This document shows, piece after piece, positions 56,261 to 64,000 of a stretch of DNA of 64,000 nt. Below the pieces are notes generated by a model. It did no database searches, was not told the origin of the DNA, and saw only the letters and a program-made list of their open reading frames with translations. The stretch comes from Gnetum montanum. Taxonomy: Eukaryota; Streptophyta; Gnetopsida; Gnetales; Gnetaceae. A program made the position numbers and the translations under genes. Position 1 is the first letter of the stretch, and the number at the start of each line of letters is the position of its first letter. Location: positions 62,001 to 126,000 of the forward strand of contig MNCI01002010.1 of NCBI GenBank assembly GCA_015680685.1. The letters run 5' to 3'.

Positions 56261-57099
56261 CAGATCTTTTCATGGAAAGATTATTAGCCTTTACCTAATT
56301 AGAACTAGCATGATTTAACATCGTAGTGTGGATTTGAGGTGGTGTTTAGTTTGAAGGGCACTAAAATATGTTTGATGCATAGCGTGAAGATGCTGGAGAT
56401 GTAGGGTGACCAACAATATTAGGTTGTGAGGATTTGGAAGCACTTTTGGATGGTAAAAAGGATGATTTATTGAATTAATTATCTAAACCACTTGGTTGGA
56501 ATGCTAATCGTATGTACAACCCTCATAGCATTTTGTTGCTATGACTATGGGGGAATTTCACCTGGCATAGATGGAGTAGGAGGTAATTGGGTTGAGGTTT
56601 GAGGTATGTGTGTAGATAGATGTAGATGATGATATGGATATGGGTGTTCCCCTCTAGTAGATGGTGAATGAGTTTAATGATACTCTAGAGGATAATAGTG
56701 ATGTTGGAATGATGTGTGTCTTATATAGCTTTGTGGAGAAATAGGTTGTTGAAAATATTACCTATATGAATCTAGGTGCCTATAATTGTACTGCTATCTT
56801 GATGGTGGCATTCCCCATGATTATGGTTGGTGCAAATGTTGGTATTTCTTAGATGATTATGGTGGAGCTCCATGTAGATAATAAGCTTGTTTTTTGTGAA
56901 ACTACCTTTGATTACCTTGAGGATAATGCAATTTTCTCGACGCTTGCCTTCTTTCTAGTCATGGATTCAGTGCATACACCCCAAACTCTTCTAAGTGTAA
57001 CATCACAAGGCAACATCCCTTTTGGTGTTCATATTGACAAATGTCACATCCATTATCATCATCAGAGTTTGTCTCCACAAAATCTTCAACTATCCAAGA

Positions 57100-58441
57100 T
57101 TTTTCCTTAGCTCCTTAGTAGTCATGTTTAGATTCTCTCCATCTCTTATGGTCACAATCACTATTTTTCTCTTTCCATGCTTTAGCAATCTTCATAAAAG
57201 TTTGGAATTTTTTATCCAAAGAGTCCCATAGATTGTCAACCTTAGCTAAAATATCAAAAATATATTTTTGTATGGGTGACGTTTTTCTATTTACCACTTC
57301 ATCAAGTGGTGCATCCTCCTCTTCATAAAATTGGACCTCTTTTTTCTAATGGAAGGATTCCTATTATACTCTTTTACACTAATCCTTTCTCATAGTTTTC
57401 CTTCTTCTTTTGCTACCTACTTAATTAGCTTTTGAATCTAATGAGCTCTTAGTTTAGATAATCTCCCTTGGGCATAAATCCAAATAGTTCTTTTGGTTTT
57501 TGCTTTGAGCCCATCTATGGTGTCATGAAGTTGTTTCCTCTAAGAGTAACCATGGCCAAGGCATCAATGTAAGAAAGAGTAATATCTACCAATGATGGCA
57601 TCTAAGGGTTTATGTGTTCCTTGTTTGTAGTCTTGGATTTTCCTTCTTAGATTTTCCACTCTAGACTACGTCTCATATTTTTCATTGAATTACTCAAGCA
57701 TTGTACTCCATCAATAGATAGATTTCAGCTCTAAGGACTAGTACTAGCTTTTAGCTTCCTTAATGAGAATCTTGGGAAAGAGATTGAGATTTTTCCAATC
57801 ATTTTCAATATTTAGTAATGCACAGGCATCATGGAAAGCTTGTAGATGTGTCTATGTATTAGAATTGTATCCCCCTTCAAATCTTGGGTTATTGTTCATG
57901 TTTAAGCACTTAATCTAACTATCTTTCACATGCCTAGTTGAGGTCTTAATTGCCTCTACAATGTGAAGCATGCTTTAGGTTAGCAATAGACGTTCATCAT
58001 CATCATTGTGTTAATGGTACTGACGATGATTCTTTCTACCCCTGCATTCTTGGTTCCCTCTATAGTCATTATTGTCTTGTTGATCACCTTCATCATGATT
58101 ATTTCCATGATGGCTTCTATTAGAACCAATATATGAAGAGGAATGTTTGGAATCAGATGAAGAGGAAGATGGACCACCATTCTTAGATTCCTTTTTCTAA
58201 TTATTTTTGCCTAACTATTTTCCTTGAATATCACTTTTTTTTAACTTAGTTTATTAATAGTAGATTGTAGGCTTAGGATCACGCCCTCATCAATAATAAT
58301 AAGGGGTGAAGAAACTTCATGTTGAGAATCCCCAGAGGGAGGATCGTCATTGTTGATTTGGTTTAATAGGAACAAGGGATTAGTGAAGTGGTTTTTCTTT
58401 ACAAAATCATGGTGCTTTTCTTGGTGTCGATCTCTCTTCAT
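57100..58441 (-). pseudogene. E4 gag
   Basis: The gag core lies around 57640-57905: NPRFEGGYNSN, HLQAFHDACALLNIENDW, and LFPKILIKEAK, then FNEKYE and QDYKQGTHKPLDAIIGRYYS. These are the standard gag-core positions of Ty3/gypsy elements. The N-terminus (58441-58000) is Asn/Asp/His-rich. Many stops. Confidence 0.65.
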
Positions 58442-58860
58442 TGTGTGTTAGTGGAATGGTATTCCTAGAAGCTATAGTCCTACACAATGTACTCCTCTTG
58501 AATATCATGGATGCCTAACTTCTTAAGTGTTTGAAGCATCATCATGGGTAGAAATTGATCGGGGGGCATTACAATGTTGCCCTCCATATCACACCATTGT
58601 AGTTGCTCATCCTAGTATATGATGAAGGTGAATTTAGGTACACACTCATTTGGATGAGTATATATCACTTTGCATTAGTGTGGGATTAGTGGTTTAACAT
58701 CTTCACACTTGTGAGAAGAAGAAGAAATTTTGCAACAAACAAATAATTAGTATTCTTTCATAATTACATGTCATGTAAAGGTAATTTTATCCTTGAGTTC
58801 ATCCAATGATATTAATAATGTTCAATAATCATAGAGAGTACATGTTTCAATAAACAGAAT

Positions 58861-58878
58861 CCTTGGCAACTCTGCCAA
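58861..58878 (-). other. E4 primer-binding site
   Basis: The minus strand reads TTGGCAGAGTTGCCAAGG directly inside the 5' LTR. It resembles the TGGCGCCGTTGCCGGGG site (tRNA-Asp) used by Athila elements, with changes mostly of the CG to CA/TG kind. Confidence 0.6.
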
Positions 58879-59699
58879 TGATGAGTACTGAGGTACCCAT
58901 ATGTCCAACCATACAAATCACAAAGCATTCATGCACAATCCAGTTGAATTTCATGGACTCTATAGTATCCAGTACACTAGTTTTCTAAGAAATGAACCTT
59001 GTCCTAGGGTCATTCATTACCTTTCCAATTACACTTGTGAAGTACAGAGGTATGGTTAAGTGTAATCGAAGCATATGATTTTTATCAATTTATGTTTTAT
59101 GTTCTTTGGTTCTTGAAGAGAGAGAGATGGAGTAATTTAATTACTAATTTTATTTAACTAACTATCTGATCTCTAATTAGTCCTAACATAAGAATCCAAT
59201 TCCATTTTCTATATATGTCCTAAATTCATGTATCCACGGCTAGATTACCAAGTGCTACACTAATGCGTGCACTAAGTAATAATGTTGCTAGGATTACCAA
59301 GGAAATACGTGTTACACTCGAAGTGATTCTATTATGTATTTAATATATCTAGCTTATCTTACTTAATTACTTAATTGGATTAATTATTAGAAAGCATTAA
59401 ACATGATTAAAATATCTAAACTATCTAGAATGTTACAAGGTTTATTAAGAAGTTTGTGTTTATTGTTGTACACACTATTATGCTTAGGTACAACAATGAT
59501 CGAATAAAGATCTCTACTAATGTAAAATACAACATTATGGCTACTAATATGACTTGGAAATCATAAATATGGATAGTGAGCATGTATTTATAAGCAAGAA
59601 CATACCTTGCATCAACAACATCGTATCGACGCATGAAGTGATGCATTGATGGGGCCTAGTTGATAAGGCCTTGTCGATGCAACCAACCACAACTCATCA
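58879..59699 (-). repeat. E4 5' LTR
   Basis: Starts tgatgag, ends ctcatca (821 bp), then the right target duplication ataag at 59700-59704. Confidence 0.85.
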
Positions 59700-59704
59700 A
59701 TAAG

Positions 59705-60099
59705 CCTATGCAAGAGTGTTAATTTATTAAAATACTCAAACATATATATAAGAATAGCATAATTTTAAACCATTTCATAGTCATGCATAAGAGAGATCCT
59801 ACAAGAGTATATAGATAATTATTTGGAGGTTGAGTCAAATAATCAAATTCTAAGTTATTATTTCACTATAAATGCAAAAAGCATAAGAGTAAAGCTATAT
59901 ATTATGAATAATCATGAATATTAATACAAATTATTTTCACAAATTAAGAAATTTTTTCATTTTTCATGACTTCTAAGGCTAAACCAAAATTAATAGATAG
60001 TACATGTTGATAAGGAAAGATTTAAACATATGAAAAAATGAAATAAATAACATAGGGATACAAAAGAAAAACGTAATATCACTCTTCTTCCTCCTCACT
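59705..60099. other. A/T-rich flank of E4
   Basis: No reading frame or motif seen. It would be joined to the left flank (46776-47895) before E4 inserted. Confidence 0.4.
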
Positions 60100-61300
60100 T
60101 CTCTTCTTTCTCAATATCCTCCTCTTCTAATTTAGTGATAACAACACTATTAGGTGTTGCTTGTTCCTATTCTTCTTCTTCAAAGCTTCCTAATGGACTA
60201 GTAGTTTCAGCTTCCTCACCTATTTTTGGATCTTGAATATCAATAGGTACTTCTACACTTGTACTAAAATCAAAATCATTAATGGAATCTTCAGCATTTA
60301 TTTTCTCAATAAATCTATTTTACGTTCTTAGTAACTGAGCACCCATGTTTTTTATTGCATTCATTTACTGAACCATTTTCCTCATAAACTACATGTCATT
60401 GGTGATCTTTTTATTATTCTTTTTGGTGGTAGAAGAATGAGAATATTCCTTAGTGACTTTGAGGTTCATACATGTAATATTTGCTTTATTGCAAGGCATG
60501 AACTTAGGCCCCTTGGTCTCATCATTTAGAATGAGAATGTTTACCTTCATAATGAGAGTAGAAACCAAAACACCAAAAGGAAAACTTTGATGATCATGTT
60601 TAGCCATGTGAATAAGTATGATATGGAAAATATATTGAGGCCCATCTAACTTCTTTTCCTTAGACATAAAATATATAACAAATATGACAAACCATGAAAC
60701 TTTATCATAATGAACACTTTACGGAAGAGAATTAGTAATGAGAATCTTAGCAATCAACATGTACTATTGATGCTAAGAATCTTATGATAATGAATACTTT
60801 AAGGAAGATCATTGTTCTTGAGATAGTAGAGCCCATTGATTTTGCAAATGTAGAAAGAAATAATTAGGCTTGGATTATTCACTATATTTTCCAAAGTTAA
60901 AACTATGTTGGAAAATTTACAAATTTCACTAGTTGGCATGGAAAGTACTTCTAGAGTCCTCTACATTATGATGATATTTATGTGTCCTAACATGAAGAAC
61001 AATATCTTACCATTATTTAGGGCTTTCAAATTTCAATAGAATAGCTTGGCCAAATAAGGCTAGAACGCTCCATGAAAATGTAGGAGAGGAGTCCAATGAT
61101 TTTGCTTAAAAACTATTTTACATTAAAGAAATTTTTGATTTATGAAAGTAACTTGGCTAGATTCAAATCATGGCCATTTCTCTTAACACGCATTAGTAAC
61201 AAAGAGCTACACTTCCTCAACATTAGTGAACTAATGAGGAACTTTCTTTGGATGAGGTACCATTTATAGTTAATGAGTAGAAGGATTTGAGAGGGCATTG
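60100..61300 (-). pseudogene. Degraded ORF, possibly a plant transposon-associated protein
   Basis: The frame 60667-60389 (IFHIILIHMAKHD, SFPFGVLVSTLI) and a downstream acidic tail (60300-60100, EEEDIEKEERSEEEE) are on the minus strand. PFGVLVSTLI recalls the P-(F/Y)-x-x-L-I-S-x-I/L segment in putative plant transposon proteins. Upstream sequence to 61.3 kb looks like decayed coding in the same direction. I cannot assign a function. Confidence 0.3.
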
Positions 61301-61960
61301 GAGGAGGGTAGAAAAATTAATAAGTAGTGTGATGTAGTAGAGGGAGGAGAGGATAACTAGAGAGCAAGAAACAAATGACCCAAAAACATTATGGATTCCT
61401 TTTTAAAAATGACATAAGACTAGTGTTAGTTAACCCATTATGGAACTCAAGATTTTTAAAAATCACTTATCATATGGATGGATGACCATTTGAAGGTCTA
61501 TTCAATTGAGGATTAGTAGATCAAGAAAAATTTTGATTAATCCAAACAAGTATGTGCACTACACTGTACTTAGTATGGTGGATTCATTGAAACTATGCTA
61601 AACATTATCAATGCATAATTAACAATAAACATACAAGATATACTCAAATATGACTACAAGAAATTAGGTATGTCCTGGATGATTTAAGTAACATAAAAAA
61701 CTAGTTTAAATATGAATAAGAACTATCTTATACTATAAATAAAATTAAAAATAATTATACTTAATTTAGATAGGAGTACTTACATACCTAGATTAGTTTA
61801 AACTTGGTCCAACTCCCAGCGTTCTTTGGTTTCCTTAAGTTTGGTTGGAAGGAGATGCATCAATCTTATTGTTTTCTTTGATATCTATCTTGTGTAATAA
61901 GCTTTTAGATAATTATATTTTCTTGATTTTAAGCTATTGGATCATTTCTTATAACTACCT
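61301..61960. other. A/T-rich stretch
   Basis: Nothing recognisable on either strand. Confidence 0.4.
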
Positions 61961-62760
61961 TGGTTAGCTTATGAAAAGTTCATGTTATCATAGTCATGGT
62001 TTTATTTGTATGGATAATAATATTATACATGACCATAATTGTAACAATAAGAACATTGCATATATGATTTTTTGGATAGTATTTCATATCTTGAGAGATA
62101 GTTCCACTTACCTTACTTATCCATTTAGATTATGTACACTTGTATCCAAGTCTAGATTTGTTAAGAGCTTGTTTTAATTTGTCCATGATCACATTTAAGA
62201 TGGTTGTTCCTTGTGAATTTTTCAAGCTCAGTTTTGAGGTTTGAAATTTCTTGAGCGTAATTTTCAATAGTGACTTGATAGGCATTCAGTTACTTCAAGA
62301 GATGTTTGATCTTTTCCTCATTTTCTTGGAGTTGTTTGTTTCCCTCATTCAGACATTTATGAAAGAAGTTACATCTACCTTGTAGATTACCTTGAGGAGT
62401 TTGTTTTTCTTAAGGTTTAGTAGCTTGAGCTTCCAACCTTAGTGCTTATTCATGAAGCTTACTTTTATTTTTATGCAAATACTTTAAAGTTTATTGAAGA
62501 AATTTCAAAGTATCTCATACAATTCTTCTTCATCCATACTATGCTCTTCTTTAATTAACTAATTTTTCCCCTCAAGGATTATCATGGGCATAAGGCTACA
62601 TTTTTTATTTTTATCTTCATCAAATGAGGACTTTTCTAGTTCATCCCATGAACACAGAGTGCCATTTATTCATACTATTATTTTTCTTTTTTGTGATTCA
62701 ACATTTTGAAGCAATGTGATCATAGCCTTGGTGTTTTCCAAATGAGCCATCATTTCATCA
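61960..62760 (-). pseudogene. Ty1/copia gag-pol junction fragment
   Basis: The minus strand shows, in order: LCSWDELEKSSFDEDKNKKC with SLMP (compare the WDDS...DEE...ANLCLMA motif of many plant copia elements), DEEELYEILSNFFNKL, a broken coiled-coil region (QENEEKIKHLL, NAYQVTIENYAQEISNLKTE), and CSYCYNYGHV near 62020-62060, a damaged CxxCxxxGHxxxxC knuckle. The protease and later domains are not seen. No LTRs found. Confidence 0.5.
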
Positions 62761-64000
62761 TCTATCCAAATTTTCTTGTGTTAAGCTATGTGGGAATTTT
62801 CACTTGTTATTATGTGAATATTTATTGGTTTAGAATGGCCATGCTTAACTAATGGCTATATATCAAAATCAATGAAATGTACAAAACACCATATTCTAGT
62901 TTTTCAATAGTTATAATTTTATCCATTAAAGAATGAAGGCTTATTAGTAGATTGTGCATATTTAATAGACATAATAAATATGTGATATATTTGTTTGTAG
63001 AGGAACATAATAAATAATGATTTTTTTCTGTTATTAATCTAACATGATTTAGTGTTTTTTCATCTAGGTTGGTATTCTATAATAATGAAAAGCATATAAT
63101 GAAAAGAAAAGTAGAAAATAATTGAAATTGTAGTTCATATGAGAATTGTTTTGGTCAATAAATGTTCTCAAAAAATATGAACCTAGAAGAATGTAGATGT
63201 AATTACAATTAGAATGATTTTGGTTAAATAATTTCTTGAACATATAAATCTAGAAGAATGTACATGGAAATATAACAAAAAAAAAAGCAAATATAATGAG
63301 TAAATTCAAATGTTATGGGCCTAGATGTTGATAGGAAAGGAAAATTTAGGAGCATCTACAAGTAAGCATAAAAAAGTTACTTGAAAATGATTATTCAATG
63401 GTAATAGTACCTAGAACCTTTTTTGTCTCTTTCAATGATGACAAGAACATGAAATATTTAGATAATTGTGAAATGTGATGCTTCTATAAATCTTGAATAA
63501 TGGAATGTAGAGGAATGATCTATAGACATTTAACACATTTATATGAAATCAAGTAGAACCAGAGAAATTTACATTTCCATGACAAAGAGAGACTAAAAGA
63601 ATATCGAAGATTTTTGGATGTGCTTTCTTATTCTATAGTCACTATCTTCAAGGAAACCTATGCACATTATTAGGATGTGAATTCCTACTCTATGATTACT
63701 ATCTTTTGAGAAATATAATATTTACTAGATTTGGGAAATTATGAACGATGTTCAAACACTTAATATTTTAGGTATCTCTTTTTTCCCTTTGGTGTGTTGG
63801 TAGTAAAAATATTTAACATTTATAAAAGTGACTAATTGTAGGTGTGTTAGGTATCCTCTAGGATAGTTTACTAAACTCAGGTGCTCTACATGTTATTAGT
63901 TAGAGCATGACAAAAAGAGAGCATGTGAAATAATTTGTTTCTCTATTATTATTTATGTATAAACGTTGTGTAGATATAATGATTTTAAATAATTTTGTTT
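62761..64000. other. A/T-rich sequence to window end
   Basis: I see no gene, repeat array or LTR edge here. Confidence 0.4.

Larger units (their letters stand above)
47901..59699 (-). mobile_element. E4: Athila-like Ty3/gypsy element
   Basis: LTRs of 860 and 821 bp with TGATGAG at the start and TCATCA at the end are flanked by ataag. Minus-strand order: PBS, gag, protease, RT, RNase H, then a long degraded region before the 3' LTR. RT motifs (FLDGYSGYNQI, GLCNASKTFQ, FMDE) and the PBS resemble Athila elements. I find no integrase core, so the element may have lost it. Heavily mutated. Confidence 0.82.

Overview
The window looks like nuclear intergenic DNA from a land plant with a large, repeat-rich genome. 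Almost all of it is LTR retrotransposons, no ordinary host gene is recognisable, and the element types (Tat-like with two RNase H domains, Athila-like, a Ty1/copia scrap) are those of vascular plants. A gymnosperm or other large-genome plant is plausible, but the species cannot be read from the sequence. I name the elements E1 to E4; all four have gag-pol on the minus strand.

Layout. E3 is an old Ty3/gypsy element running from before the window start to 46775, with LTRs at 1-2562 (cut by the window edge) and 44015-46775. Two later Tat-like elements sit inside it. E1 (3256 to about 20989) lies in the E3 integrase region. E2 (24066-41271) lies between the E3 RNase H and RT domains, with the 5-bp target duplication cacct on both sides. 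A 728-base run of N (20928-21655) hides the right end of E1 and part of the E3 integrase. To the right is E4 (47901-59699), an Athila-like element with the target duplication ataag. Older debris follows: a possible transposon-protein ORF near 60.1-60.7 kb and a Ty1/copia gag-pol fragment near 62-62.8 kb.

Most notable content. E1 and E2 are different families, yet both carry on the opposite (plus) strand, between protease and reverse transcriptase, the same multi-exon gene with its own TATA box (E1 about 10224-14513; E2 about 30554-35268). Intron phases and junction positions agree wherever I could compare them, and six of seven E1 junctions join in frame. The gene begins with a degenerate FCP1/NIF-type phosphatase fold that lacks its catalytic aspartates. 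Conserved unclassified regions and an acidic C-terminus follow. Both gene copies contain stops.

The gene is bordered by short repeats of the form TTTAA-arm-loop-arm in which the arm sequence changes between copies but stays self-complementary. A third array of the same type lies 3' of integrase in both elements. The gene may sit inside a pol intron comparable to that of Ogre elements.

E3 has an unusual domain order: the archaeal-type RNase H lies between protease and RT instead of after the Ty3-type RNase H. All four elements carry disabling mutations in this window, so function is inferred from family knowledge, not from intact genes here.
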